DNA of 64,000 nucleotides from Flagellimonas sp. S3867 (GTDB lineage: Bacteria > Bacteroidota > Bacteroidia > Flavobacteriales > Flavobacteriaceae). The notes beneath the pieces were generated by a model. That model was given only the letters and a program-made list of their open reading frames with translations. It was not told the DNA's origin and made no database searches. The stretch covers positions 372,001 through 436,000 of the forward strand of contig NZ_JACVMN010000002.1 in assembly GCF_014698935.1 (NCBI RefSeq), read 5' to 3'. Position numbers and translations under genes: made by a program. Position 1 is the first letter of the stretch, and each line of letters opens with the position of its first letter. Shown one piece after another: positions 1-9,224 of the stretch.

Positions 1-1416
1 GTAGGTGGGTCAAACAGCTGGGCGGGCATTGCTTTGGACGAAAAAAATGGCATTGCCTATGTTCCAACAGGGTCAGCCGCATTTGATTGGTATGGCGGTG
101 ATCGTGAGGGAGAAAATTTATTTGCCAATACCTTATTGGCTTTGAATGCAGGAACCGGCGACCGCATTTGGCATTTTCAAATGGTTCATCATGATATGTG
201 GGATAGGGATTTGCCAGCGCCTCCAAATCTTTTTGAAGCAGAGCGAGACGGTGAAAAGATTCCAGCAGTTGCCCAGGTGACCAAAAGTGGACATGTTTTT
301 ATCTTTGATCGTTTAACAGGTGAACCGCTTTTTCCAATTGAAGAAAAGGAATATCCCGCCTCCAAACTTGAAGGTGAAATAGCCCATACAACACAGCCAT
401 TACCCTTAAAACCAGAACCTTTTGCACGTCAAATTTTACGGAAAGAGGATTTATATGATCCTGACAGACCTGCCTTTGTGGATGATTTTGTTGACAAAGA
501 TCAAAATATTGACCCCCCGACCGTATTGGAAAAGTTTGAACAAATCACTTCCGAAGGGCAATTTATTCCCATCGACACCACCGGAGTCGTTCTATATCCA
601 GGAGCCGATGGAGGAGCTGAATGGGGAGGGGCGGCATTGGACCCCAACAATGGCGTAATGTATGTGAATTCCAATGAAATGGCTTGGATCGTTCGTATGT
701 CCAAAGTTGGAGGAAAGGCTGGGGGTGCATCCCATAGAGGCAACACGCTTGCCCAAATTCATTGTGCCCGATGCCACGGAGGTGAGCTTCAAGGGCTGGA
801 TGACATTCCCAATCTTCAGGATTTAAAAGAAAAGTTTACGCCAGATTCCATATCGAGCATTATAAAAAATGGCAAAGGTGCCATGCCTGGAATGCCCAAT
901 CTATCAGATGATGAAATTTCGGGAATCACCAATTTTCTTTTAGGCATTGAAGAAGAAACCGATCATCGAGCAGAAAAAACCGATACAGAAGTTCCCTATG
1001 CAGTAGCCGGATTTGGCCGTTTTAAAGATGATCGAGGCTTCCCAGTTGTAAAACCGCCTTGGGGTACCCTAAACGCCATCAATTTAAATACCGGAGAGTA
1101 CCTTTGGAAGGTTCCTCTTGGGCATGAAAATCAATTGAATGACCCTGAAATTCAAGTTTCGGGCACAGAAAACTATGGTGGTCCCGTAATTACCGCAGGT
1201 GGAATCTTATTCATTGCCGCCACGAAAGATGAAAAAATCCGTGCTTTTCATATGAAAACGGGGAAAATGTTATGGGAAGATAAACTTCCCGCTGGTGGTT
1301 ACGCTACCCCCGCCACCTATGAAGTTAATGGTAAGCAGTATGTGGTCATTTCCTGCGGAGGTGGAAAAATGGGAACTCCATCTGGTGATGAATATCGGGC
1401 GTATGCTCTAGAGTAA
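1..1416 (+). CDS. PQQ-dependent dehydrogenase with internal cytochrome c site, 5' truncated by window edge
   Basis: The reading frame is open from base 1, so the gene starts left of the window. About 471 residues are visible. They show beta-propeller quinoprotein sequence (WGGAALDPNNGVMYVNSNEMAW, and a C-terminal run ending in a GGYATPATYEVNGKQYVVISCGGG-like blade) interrupted by a haem-c attachment motif CARCH at 763-777. An insertion of a c-type cytochrome domain between propeller blades is known in membrane or periplasmic quinoprotein dehydrogenases of Bacteroidota. Such enzymes oxidise sugars or alcohols with pyrroloquinoline quinone and pass electrons through the haem. The substrate cannot be told from the part seen. 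The TTG at base 34 is not a credible start because homologous sequence continues upstream of it. The gene converges on an aldo-keto reductase with a 2-bp gap. Confidence 0.88.
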   Translation, partial: VGGSNSWAGIALDEKNGIAYVPTGSAAFDWYGGDREGENLFANTLLALNAGTGDRIWHFQMVHHDMWDRDLPAPPNLFEAERDGEKIPAVAQVTKSGHVFIFDRLTGEPLFPIEEKEYPASKLEGEIAHTTQPLPLKPEPFARQILRKEDLYDPDRPAFVDDFVDKDQNIDPPTVLEKFEQITSEGQFIPIDTTGVVLYPGADGGAEWGGAALDPNNGVMYVNSNEMAWIVRMSKVGGKAGGASHRGNTLAQIHCARCHGGELQGLDDIPNLQDLKEKFTPDSISSIIKNGKGAMPGMPNLSDDEISGITNFLLGIEEETDHRAEKTDTEVPYAVAGFGRFKDDRGFPVVKPPWGTLNAINLNTGEYLWKVPLGHENQLNDPEIQVSGTENYGGPVITAGGILFIAATKDEKIRAFHMKTGKMLWEDKLPAGGYATPATYEVNGKQYVVISCGGGKMGTPSGDEYRAYALE

Positions 1417-1418
1417 GA

Positions 1419-2459
1419 TTATGGAGCCGGATTGGGAATGGAATTATGGATATCCTCAATCCCCTTTATCACTTCATCGGAAAGCTCAATATCGATGCTC
1501 TCGATATTCTCCTTCAATTGTTCCATACTCGTGGCCCCGATAATATTGCTCGTCAAAAATGGTCTTGTATTAATAAAAGCCAATGCCATTTGAGCCAAAC
1601 TCATACCATGTTCCTTTGCCAATTGATCATACTTTTGGGTAGCGGCAGTCGCAGTTTCACCACTGTAACGATCATAATGCGGAAACAAGGTCAATCTTCC
1701 TTTTCTAGGACCTATATCATCCAGATATTTACCGCTCAACACACCAAATGCCAATGGCGAATAGGCCAAAAGACCAATATCTTCGCGTATTGAAATTTCT
1801 GAAAGTCCCACTTCGTATAATCTGTTCAACAGGTTGTATGGGTTTTGTATCGTCAGCATCCGTGGAAGATCCTGGTGTACCTTGCTTTCTTCCAAATAAC
1901 GCATTGTTCCCCATGGGGTTTCATTGGATAATCCAACCTGCCGAATCTTTCCTTCAGCAATTAAGTCCCGTAGGGTTTCCAAAATTTGATGGATATTATC
2001 TTCCCATGGATCTAAAGAGTGCGCATTGAATCCGCGTTGACCAAAAAAGTTGGTGTTACGTTCCGGCCAGTGCAATTGGTACAAATCGATATAATCGGTC
2101 TGTAAACGCTTTAAACTTCCTTCGACGGCGCTGATTATAGAATCTTTGCTAAACCCAGTCGTTCGGATATATTTTGCGAAATCGGCCCTTCCAACAATTT
2201 TAGTGGCAAGCACAACTTTATCACGATTTCCCGTTTTTTTGAACCAGCTTCCGATAAATTCCTCCGTTACCGCATACAGCTCCTTTTTCGGTGGAATTGG
2301 ATACATTTCGGCCGTATCAAAGAAATTAATTCCTTGATCGAGCGCATAGTCCATCTGTTCATGACCCTCCTCTTCCGTATTCTGTCGCCCCCATGTCATG
2401 GTTCCCAAACAGATTTTGCTGACTTTGATATCGGTATGTGGTAGTCTGGTATATTTCAT
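1419..2459 (-). CDS. tas: NADP(H)-dependent aldo-keto reductase, Tas family
   Basis: This 346-residue protein follows the E. coli Tas protein along its whole length. It opens with MKYTRLPHTDIKVSKICLGT, continues with TMTWGRQNTEEEG and the block AEMYPIPP, and has the conserved segment LKRLQTDYIDLYQLHWPERNTN. The AKR catalytic set is present: D in NFFDTAEMY, Y of the same block, K in VLATKI and H in LHWPE. The family reduces aldehydes and ketones with NADPH in the cytoplasm, and the physiological substrate is usually unknown. It is transcribed toward the PQQ dehydrogenase, with only two bases between the stops. No operon partner is evident: exonuclease III lies upstream on the same strand with a 63-bp gap. 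Confidence 0.92.
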   Translation of the reverse strand: MKYTRLPHTDIKVSKICLGTMTWGRQNTEEEGHEQMDYALDQGINFFDTAEMYPIPPKKELYAVTEEFIGSWFKKTGNRDKVVLATKIVGRADFAKYIRTTGFSKDSIISAVEGSLKRLQTDYIDLYQLHWPERNTNFFGQRGFNAHSLDPWEDNIHQILETLRDLIAEGKIRQVGLSNETPWGTMRYLEESKVHQDLPRMLTIQNPYNLLNRLYEVGLSEISIREDIGLLAYSPLAFGVLSGKYLDDIGPRKGRLTLFPHYDRYSGETATAATQKYDQLAKEHGMSLAQMALAFINTRPFLTSNIIGATSMEQLKENIESIDIELSDEVIKGIEDIHNSIPNPAP

Positions 2460-2522
2460 TTAGCAATGTTTTTTGAACAGGCAAAAATACTTAATCCATA
2501 ATTTCACCTTTAAATGGAATTG

Positions 2523-3287
2523 TTATTTTTCTATCTCTAGAAGAACGGGGCAGTGATCACTGTGTTTGGCATCCGAAAGAATTACGGAACGCTTAAGCCT
2601 ATCCTTTAATGATTCATTGACCATACCATAATCCAATCGCCAACCTTTATTATTGGCCCTAGAATTTGCTCGGTAGCTCCACCATGTATAGTTATGGGGC
2701 TCTTGGTTGAAATGCCTGAAACTGTCTATAAATCCACTTTTGATGAAATTACTGATCCATTCCCGCTCAACAGGTAAAAATCCCGATACATTTTTGTTTC
2801 GGACAGGATCATGGATGTCAATAGCTTCATGACAAATATTATAATCACCACAAACAATAAGATTCGGTCTTTCTTTTCGAAGATTATCAGCATATTTCTG
2901 AAAATCTGCCATGTACGTGAGCTTATGCTCCAAACGATCCAAATTGGTTCCAGAAGGTAAATACATGCTCATTACCGATATATCTCCGTAGTCAGCTCTA
3001 ATATTTCGACCTTCAAAATCCATATAATCTATACCCGTGCCATATTCAATATGGTCCGGCTTTTCCTTACATAACAAAGCAACACCACTGTACCCTTTTT
3101 TTTGGGCACTGAACCAATAATGATGGTTATAGCCAGCAGCTTCAAACAAAGCGACATCGACCTGCTCCTTCATCGCCTTGGTTTCTTGAAGACAAACTAC
3201 ATCTGGATCAACAGCTTGCAGCCAATCAATAAAACCCTTGTTCAATGCGGCCCTGATTCCGTTTACGTTGTAAGTAACAATTTTCAT
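2523..3287 (-). CDS. xth: Exodeoxyribonuclease III (AP endonuclease)
   Basis: The 254-residue protein begins MKIVTYNVNGIRAALNKG, the canonical ExoIII/AP-endonuclease N-terminus. It carries CLQETKA (metal-binding Glu35), GDYNICHEAIDIHDP (catalytic Asp/Asn) and the terminal SDHCPVLLE (catalytic His). It cuts abasic sites and trims 3' ends during base-excision repair. The open frame extends 34 codons further upstream to 3389, but that extension is AT-rich and lacks family similarity, so I place the start at the ATG at 3287, where homologues start. It is divergent from the cysteine hydrolase at 3437, leaving a shared 149-bp promoter region. Confidence 0.95.
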   Translation of the reverse strand: MKIVTYNVNGIRAALNKGFIDWLQAVDPDVVCLQETKAMKEQVDVALFEAAGYNHHYWFSAQKKGYSGVALLCKEKPDHIEYGTGIDYMDFEGRNIRADYGDISVMSMYLPSGTNLDRLEHKLTYMADFQKYADNLRKERPNLIVCGDYNICHEAIDIHDPVRNKNVSGFLPVEREWISNFIKSGFIDSFRHFNQEPHNYTWWSYRANSRANNKGWRLDYGMVNESLKDRLKRSVILSDAKHSDHCPVLLEIEK

Positions 3288-3436
3288 TTCAAAATTTTCA
3301 CTAAATGTAGCCATAGTATTTGGCTCTTTAAAATTGATTTTTGTAATAACCGTATCAACATAAAAGATTGTTAATGTCTGGCGAACCAATAAGAATTATA
3401 GGTTTAAACGTTAAATTTAAGCTTAAGTTTTCCTGA

Positions 3437-3991
3437 ATGAACGCCTTAGTATTGATAGATATCCAACTTGGTCTCCAAGAAACCCATTTTTATGGGAGTG
3501 AACGAAACAATCCGAATGCCGAAATCAATGCAGGTAAAATCTTGAGCAGTTGTCGAAATAGAAATCTATCGGTCTTTCACGTTCAGCATAACTCATCCAA
3601 TCCGCAGTCTCCATTATTTCCCGCCAAAAAAGGAAATGGGTTCCATCCCGTGGTAACTCCTATAAATGGGGAACCTATTATTCAAAAAAGTGTGAACAGC
3701 GCTTTTATCGGAACTGATTTAGAGCAACAACTCAAAAACCAAAATATCACTGACATTATCATAGCTGGGCTTACCACGGAACATTGTGTATCAACATCGG
3801 TACGAATGGCCGCCAATTTGGGGTTCAATGTAACTTTGGTTTCCGATGCCACGGCAGCTTTTGATAAAGTCGGGGTTGACGGCCAAAAACTTAGCGCACA
3901 TCTTATTCATAATGCTGCTTTGGCCAATCTAAAAGACGAATTTGCAGCTATAAAGAATACCAAAACCATACTAAACCAACTTGCCCATTGA
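3437..3991 (+). CDS. Isochorismatase-like cysteine hydrolase
   Basis: This 184-residue protein is of the isochorismatase-like hydrolase family. The catalytic triad is visible as Asp8 (LVLIDIQ), Lys84 (IQKSVNSAF) and Cys117 (GLTTEHCVSTSVR), followed by the family block VTLVSDATAAFD. Members hydrolyse amide or vinyl-ether bonds, for example in nicotinamide, N-carbamoyl compounds or isochorismate. Because the nucleophilic Cys is present this is an amidase-type enzyme, but the substrate is not predictable here. It lies 3 bp upstream of an exported Gfo/Idh/MocA oxidoreductase and near a TonB receptor. The three probably form one transcription unit. Confidence 0.9.
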   Translation: MNALVLIDIQLGLQETHFYGSERNNPNAEINAGKILSSCRNRNLSVFHVQHNSSNPQSPLFPAKKGNGFHPVVTPINGEPIIQKSVNSAFIGTDLEQQLKNQNITDIIIAGLTTEHCVSTSVRMAANLGFNVTLVSDATAAFDKVGVDGQKLSAHLIHNAALANLKDEFAAIKNTKTILNQLAH

Positions 3992-3994
3992 ATC

Positions 3995-5131
3995 ATGAAT
4001 CCGATAATGCATTTTAAAAAGACCCTTTTACATCCATATCTCATTTTTTGCATCTTTTGTTTAACTATCGTTGGTTTTGCCCAAGCTCAAGAAAAACCCT
4101 TAAGAATTGGTGTGGCCGGACTTACCCATACCCACGTGCATTGGATTTTGGGAAGAGAAGATTTGGGTGACATTGAAATTGTAGGCATTACCGAGCCCAA
4201 TCGCGAACTGGCACAACGCTACGCTGATCAGTACGGATATTCCATGGATTTGGTCTTCAATACCCTAGAAGAAATGATCTACGCAACTAAACCCGAGGCT
4301 GTTACCGCCTTCGGAACTATTTATGATCATTTGGAGGTTGTACAGACTTGTGCTCCTTTGGGCATTCATGTAATGGTAGAAAAACCTTTGGCCGTGAGTT
4401 TGGATCATGCCAAGCAAATGGCCGCCCTTGCGGAAAAACACGATATCCATTTATTGACCAATTATGAGACCACTTGGTATCCAACAAACCATATGGCCAA
4501 GCAGTTTTTAAACCACGGTAAAATTGGAAGACTTAGAAAGGTGATTATTCGGGATGGACATAAAGGACCGGTTAAAATAGGTGTCAACAAAGAGTTTTTG
4601 GACTGGCTGCAAGACCCAAAGGAAAATGGTGGGGGAGCGATTACTGATTTTGGTTGCTACGGTGCCAATTTGACCACATGGCTCATGAATGGAATGCGAC
4701 CCAATACCGTAACCGCTATTACCCAACAACTACAGCCCGAAAACAACCCAAAAGTAGATGACGAAGCCACCATTCTACTTACCTACGATAACACCCAAGC
4801 CATCATCCAAGCTTCGTGGAATTGGCCCATTGGTCGCAAGGATATGGAATTATATGGATTGATAGGTGCCCTCTTTGCCGATAACAGAAATGAACTTCGT
4901 CTTCGGATCGCAGAGGGTTATGATGGTTATCATGAGGAAAAATTCACTTTACAAGAAAGGCCCTCTCCTTATAACGACCCTTTTGCCATGTTGGCTGCAG
5001 TTGTGCAGCATAAAATTCGGTTACGACCATATAGTCTCTCCTCTTTGGAAAACAATTTGGTGGTTATGGAAATTTTGGACGCCGCACGAGAAAGTGCCAA
5101 ATATGGAAAAACAATCAACTTGAACAACTAA
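3995..5131 (+). CDS. Exported Gfo/Idh/MocA family oxidoreductase
   Basis: The 378-residue product starts with a cleavable signal peptide (hydrophobic LIFCIFCLTIVGFAQAQ). A Rossmann domain follows (RIGVAGLTHTHVH, ITEPNRELAQRYAD), then the family block MVEKPLAVSLDHA with the catalytic-type Glu-Lys-Pro, and then the alpha/beta oxidoreductase domain (GGGAITDFGCYGANLTTW). Family members are NAD(P)-linked sugar or polyol dehydrogenases. The exported form seen here is common in Bacteroidota and is usually linked with carbohydrate processing in the periplasm. ATG at 3995 was chosen; a second ATG at 4007 would give a slightly shorter signal peptide. The gene is 3 bp after the cysteine hydrolase and 29 bp before a TonB receptor. 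Confidence 0.9.
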   Translation: MNPIMHFKKTLLHPYLIFCIFCLTIVGFAQAQEKPLRIGVAGLTHTHVHWILGREDLGDIEIVGITEPNRELAQRYADQYGYSMDLVFNTLEEMIYATKPEAVTAFGTIYDHLEVVQTCAPLGIHVMVEKPLAVSLDHAKQMAALAEKHDIHLLTNYETTWYPTNHMAKQFLNHGKIGRLRKVIIRDGHKGPVKIGVNKEFLDWLQDPKENGGGAITDFGCYGANLTTWLMNGMRPNTVTAITQQLQPENNPKVDDEATILLTYDNTQAIIQASWNWPIGRKDMELYGLIGALFADNRNELRLRIAEGYDGYHEEKFTLQERPSPYNDPFAMLAAVVQHKIRLRPYSLSSLENNLVVMEILDAARESAKYGKTINLNN

Positions 5132-5160
5132 ATTCATCAATCTCAACCACAATTCAACCC

Positions 5161-7227
5161 ATGCCATATATAAAAGCCCCCTTCATTATTCTATTGTTTT
5201 TTACAACTTCTTTCTTTGCTCAGGAAGTCCAAAAAGATTCTGTAAACCAATTGGATGAAATCATTCTTATCGAGGATATTACCATCAGAAATGCCACCGG
5301 AATCACCCCGTATTCCATCATAAATGAGCAGACCTTTGCAAAATTTAATCCGATAGACATTTCTTCGGCTGTAAATCAAATTCCCGGGGTTTATGTGCTC
5401 TCCGGAGCGCTCAACACTAACCGAATCACTATCCGCGGAGTGGGCGCGCGTACTCCTTTTGGAACGGATAAGCTACGTATGTATTTTAACGGAATCCCGG
5501 TGACCAACGGAACAGGGTCTTCTACTATTGAAGCCTTCGATTTGGAGAATTTGGGCAAAATTGAAGTTATCAAAGGTCCAAAGGGCACCGCTATCGGAAC
5601 CAATTTGGGTGGGGCAATTCTGCTGGATACCAAAGATCATGCGGAGAACAAAACTGAATTAAGGAGTTCCTTCACCTTGGGTTCGTATCAAATGTTAAAA
5701 GAGAATCTATCTTTCACACATTCCGAAGATAATTTCAACTTGACCTTTAATTACAATCATTTTGAAACAGATGGTTATCGACAAAATAACCGCTTTGATC
5801 GCGATGGCTTTTTGCTGAGTACCAATGTTGACCTCAGTGAAAAAAGCAAATTGGGTCTATTGGTCAATTATATTGACTACACCGCACAGATTCCGAGTTC
5901 GTTGAACCAGACCGATTTTGACGAAGACCCAACCCGTGCTGCGGGAAATTGGCTCGCAGCACAAGGTTTTGAGGCCAATAAATATGTGCTTGCCGGACTA
6001 TACCATACTTACGAATTTGATCAGACCTTTAAAAACACCACCAGTATTTTTTACACCTATTTAGACCATTATGAGCCTCGACCTTTCAATATTTTAGATG
6101 AGTTCACCAACGGATTTGGTGTTCGAAGCCAGTTTAAGGGCATGGCCGGAAGTATTGAGTACACTTTTGGGGGGGAGTTGTACAAAGACGAATACCATTG
6201 GGGCACTTTTCAGAACCTTTTTAGGGATAATAATGGCAATGGAAGCTTACAGGGAGATCGCTTAAGCGATAACAGTGAATTTCGGAGGCAGTTTAACCTG
6301 TTTGGTACGCTCACCCATAACTTTACCACTCGGTTTTCGGCCCAATTGGGACTCAACCTGAATAAGACCAATTACAATTTTCAAGACCTTTTCAATCAGG
6401 GAGATGCAAATACCTCCGCCAACCGAAATTTTGATGCCATACTCTTGCCCAGTTTTGGATTGCAATATCTGTTTGCTGGTGGAAAGTTATATGCCAATGT
6501 AAGTCGTGGATTCTCCAACCCCAGTTTGGAGGAAACTTTGACACCTGACGGGGTGATCAATCCGGATATTGCCCAAGAGACCGGAACCAATTATGAACTT
6601 GGAGGAATTGCTACCCTTTTCAATGAACGTCTATTTTTAGATTGGTCCCTCTACCGAATGGATATCAACAATCTGTTGGTGGCCCAACGTGTGGGTGAAG
6701 ATCAATTTATTGGCCGAAATGCAGGTGAGACCCGCCACCAAGGTCTGGAACTCAGTGCAAGATCAGCATTCACACTTTGCAAAGACCTAAAGGTCTATCC
6801 CTACCTAAACTACACTTATAGTGACCATAGTTTTGTGGATTTTGTGGACGAAGACGATGATTTCTCTGGCAATCCTTTGACCGGGGTACCCAAACACCGA
6901 ATTAGTTCTGGGATTGATCTAAAGCACACCGGTGGATTGCAATTGAATCTGATCCATCAATTTGTGGACGAGATTCCGTTAACCGATGCCAATTCTCTAA
7001 ATAGTGATTCCTTCAATGTGTTCAATGCCAAAATGGGATACGAAACCCAGCTCTCCAACCATTTTTCTTTAGGACTGAATCTTGGCGTGAACAATCTGTT
7101 CGATACCAGTTATGCCCAAAGTGTATTGATCAATGCCGTTGGTTTTGGTGGCGCTCTGCCTCGCTATTTTTATCCCGGAAATGACAGAAACTTTTACGGA
7201 GGGGTGAAATTGGGGTATCTTTTTTAA
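5161..7227 (+). CDS. TonB-dependent receptor, siderophore type
   Basis: The 688-residue outer-membrane receptor has a signal peptide (LLFFTTSFFAQE), a TonB-box-like stretch near DEIILIEDITI, a plug domain and a 22-stranded barrel. Plug motifs include ISSAVNQIPGVYVLSGA, ITIRGVGARTPFG and IEVIKGPKGTAIGTNLGGAILL. The C-terminus ends in the aromatic residues YGGVKLGYLF expected for BAM-inserted barrels. There is no N-terminal carboxypeptidase-regulatory domain and no SusD partner, so it resembles FecA/FhuA-like iron-complex receptors more than polysaccharide receptors. It follows the exported Gfo oxidoreductase by 29 bp. Substrate is unknown; iron chelate is an inference. Confidence 0.9.
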   Translation: MPYIKAPFIILLFFTTSFFAQEVQKDSVNQLDEIILIEDITIRNATGITPYSIINEQTFAKFNPIDISSAVNQIPGVYVLSGALNTNRITIRGVGARTPFGTDKLRMYFNGIPVTNGTGSSTIEAFDLENLGKIEVIKGPKGTAIGTNLGGAILLDTKDHAENKTELRSSFTLGSYQMLKENLSFTHSEDNFNLTFNYNHFETDGYRQNNRFDRDGFLLSTNVDLSEKSKLGLLVNYIDYTAQIPSSLNQTDFDEDPTRAAGNWLAAQGFEANKYVLAGLYHTYEFDQTFKNTTSIFYTYLDHYEPRPFNILDEFTNGFGVRSQFKGMAGSIEYTFGGELYKDEYHWGTFQNLFRDNNGNGSLQGDRLSDNSEFRRQFNLFGTLTHNFTTRFSAQLGLNLNKTNYNFQDLFNQGDANTSANRNFDAILLPSFGLQYLFAGGKLYANVSRGFSNPSLEETLTPDGVINPDIAQETGTNYELGGIATLFNERLFLDWSLYRMDINNLLVAQRVGEDQFIGRNAGETRHQGLELSARSAFTLCKDLKVYPYLNYTYSDHSFVDFVDEDDDFSGNPLTGVPKHRISSGIDLKHTGGLQLNLIHQFVDEIPLTDANSLNSDSFNVFNAKMGYETQLSNHFSLGLNLGVNNLFDTSYAQSVLINAVGFGGALPRYFYPGNDRNFYGGVKLGYLF

Positions 7228-7305
7228 CTACCACTCCTCTATGTTTTTCAATTTATTTACCCGATCCATTATATTTAATCCTGGGAAAATTGGTTTACCC
7301 GCCTA

Positions 7306-8154
7306 ATGGACAAAAATGACCTCTCGTTTTACGACACCAAAAAATATAAGCTCAGCCTGAGCATGGCCATAGCTGTGTTTTTCTATTGTTTTATTGTTTT
7401 TTTTCTGCCATTTGGAGTGGATAATTACAATCCAAACCATGAATATACCCTCAGCTTCCTACTGGAATTCATTTACTTTTTAATTCCCTTGTCCTTGTTT
7501 TTGCTGTTGAATGAATTTCTACTTCGTCCCCTGTTCTTCAAAAAAGCTACGCTAAAAAAAGTGATTTTATGGAGTGTTTGGACACTAGTTCTTTTATCGA
7601 CCATCATTTTCTTTACCTATAACTACTTGGGCAATTGGCATGACTTTTTCCTAACAAGTTATTTTGGGTTTTTACGTGATGTTTCGGCGGTATTGCTTTT
7701 TCCCATGGTCGGCACATTTTTCTTTTTTAAGTTTCGGTCTTTGCAAAATCAAATGGAGCATATCCTTACCACCAAAGAGGAATACGTAGATTCCGGACAG
7801 TTGATTCTATTCAAAGGCATGGGAAGCAAAGATCAGATCACCCTTTCAGCTTCCAGTTTTCTGTATGGAAAGGCACAGGATAATTATGTGGAACTCGTTT
7901 ACCTGGAGCAACAACAATTGAAGAAATTTTTAATGCGTTCCCCTTTGGGGAATTTGGTTTCCTCAATCAACAACATGGCCATTGTTAGGTGTCACCGATC
8001 CTATATGGTAAACTTGTTGCACGTTAAATCCATAAAAGGCGGAAACCAAGATTTGACCCTCCATCTTGACCCCTCAAATGCTACCGTACCCATTTCAAAA
8101 TCCTTCAAAAGTGCTGTGCTAAAAAATCTGCGTAGCCTTAAGAATTTTGGCTGA
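7306..8154 (+). CDS. Membrane-anchored LytTR family transcriptional regulator
   Basis: The 282-residue protein has four hydrophobic segments in its first 150 residues (AIAVFFYCFIVFFLPFG; LLEFIYFLIPLSLFLLL; VILWSVWTLVLLSTIIFF; DVSAVLLFPMVGTFFFF). A cytoplasmic LytTR DNA-binding domain follows (FLYGKAQDNYVELVY, RSPLGNLVSS, IVRCHRSYMVNLLHV). LytTR regulators bind direct repeats about two helical turns apart. This membrane-bound form has no receiver domain, so the membrane part presumably senses the signal. Just downstream, 8161-8192 carries two copies of ATTTCACCACAA at a 20-bp period, in front of the cupin-protein gene, a plausible target site. Confidence 0.9.
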   Translation: MDKNDLSFYDTKKYKLSLSMAIAVFFYCFIVFFLPFGVDNYNPNHEYTLSFLLEFIYFLIPLSLFLLLNEFLLRPLFFKKATLKKVILWSVWTLVLLSTIIFFTYNYLGNWHDFFLTSYFGFLRDVSAVLLFPMVGTFFFFKFRSLQNQMEHILTTKEEYVDSGQLILFKGMGSKDQITLSASSFLYGKAQDNYVELVYLEQQQLKKFLMRSPLGNLVSSINNMAIVRCHRSYMVNLLHVKSIKGGNQDLTLHLDPSNATVPISKSFKSAVLKNLRSLKNFG

Positions 8155-8160
8155 TATGCG

Positions 8161-8192
8161 ATTTCACCACAAATAGGGAAATTTCACCACAA
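8161..8192. promoter_or_regulatory. Direct repeat, candidate LytTR binding site
   Basis: The 12-mer ATTTCACCACAA occurs at 8161-8172 and again, identically, at 8181-8192, a 20-bp period. A weaker third version (TTACCACCGCA) follows at about 8198. LytTR regulators recognise paired direct repeats of about this spacing, and a LytTR gene ends six bases upstream. The next start codon (8279) is 86 bp away, so the site would suit activation of the cupin gene. Function is inferred. Confidence 0.4.
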
Positions 8193-8278
8193 TACCTTAC
8201 CACCGCAGTAACAAAGGGCCTTTTCCAACACTCTTCTGTATGAACAATACAAATTATTAACCTAAAAAATCAATCAAA

Positions 8279-9202
8279 ATGAAAACAAGATTTCGATTAA
8301 ACAGAAGAACTATTGGGCTATTAAGCCTTTGTATGCTATGTAGTCTTTCAGCCATACAAGCCCAGACAGAAACCACAGAGAAAATGCTCCAAAGTTTTGT
8401 GGACAGTTACAAAAAGGATCATATGGCCCATACCGTGACCTTTGGCATAAAAGTGGGTGAAGATTGGTGGCATGTGCGCTCCCAAAGAAAGCAAGAAGGC
8501 TATGCCGTCGGGAAAAAGAAACAGTACACCTTCCATAATTTTGGTCCACATACAGTGAGCTTGCACAAAGGAAAGCCCAACAAGCCAACTTGGTACTTTC
8601 ATTTTGCGAACAAAGAGGTGCTGAACAACATTTACTCCAAAAAGTGGACGGCATCGACAGCTTCGGCAAAATCTTTTGGGTCGGATGTGGTAGGACTGAA
8701 CATCCGCGATATGAAAGGGTACAAGAGTGGTATTCAAGAAGATGCGCTTGCCTATGAGGTCATGGAACATTTTTGGAAAAAAGACGCTGTGGAGATTACT
8801 TATTTTACCCGCGATGCCTCGCTTCCAACCCATGGCGTTGATCATGTGGGTCTCTACACCATGAAGGACAAGCGCATAGGTTGGTTCAGTATTGGACCTG
8901 AGCAGGCAGCAAACACAGAACGAGGTCTGGACAAAGGCCAGGTGCCCAATCTCTTTATTATTACCAAAGGTAAAGGCCGTGCCGAGCTGGGCGAAGGCGT
9001 GGTGGAATTAGAACCAGGGATGAGCATTTTTATCGGGCCTTACGTAAAGCATGTGATCTATAACCCGTATGACGAACCTCTAGAAGGTATTTTGGTGCTG
9101 TTTGGAGATAATAGCGATTATGTTTTCGGTAAATCCTATATGGATTTGTTGGAGGACCAACATAAATTTTATGGGGATTATGACAAAAGTTTGGAACGTT
9201 AG
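8279..9202 (+). CDS. Exported cupin-domain protein
   Basis: The 307-residue product has a signal peptide (TIGLLSLCMLCSLSAIQAQT). A middle region of unrecognised type is rich in Lys and Trp (KVGEDWWHVRS, KPNKPTWYFHF). A C-terminal cupin barrel follows: IITKGKGRAELGEGVVELEPGMSIFIGPYVKHVIYNP, with the glycine-rich turn and a PxxKH motif. The middle domain could bind a lipid or sugar but I do not recognise it. A strong hairpin terminator follows 22 bp after the stop, so the gene is probably transcribed alone or with the LytTR gene. Function is unknown; a periplasmic small-molecule-binding or isomerase role is the general cupin expectation. Confidence 0.78.
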   Translation: MKTRFRLNRRTIGLLSLCMLCSLSAIQAQTETTEKMLQSFVDSYKKDHMAHTVTFGIKVGEDWWHVRSQRKQEGYAVGKKKQYTFHNFGPHTVSLHKGKPNKPTWYFHFANKEVLNNIYSKKWTASTASAKSFGSDVVGLNIRDMKGYKSGIQEDALAYEVMEHFWKKDAVEITYFTRDASLPTHGVDHVGLYTMKDKRIGWFSIGPEQAANTERGLDKGQVPNLFIITKGKGRAELGEGVVELEPGMSIFIGPYVKHVIYNPYDEPLEGILVLFGDNSDYVFGKSYMDLLEDQHKFYGDYDKSLER

Positions 9203-9224
9203 TGTTCCGATGATTGATGTTTAG

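Noticed and set aside
8161-8210. CRISPR-like repeats near the LytTR gene
   Set aside because: Only two copies of a 12-mer with an 8-bp spacer, no cas genes; fits a protein binding site.
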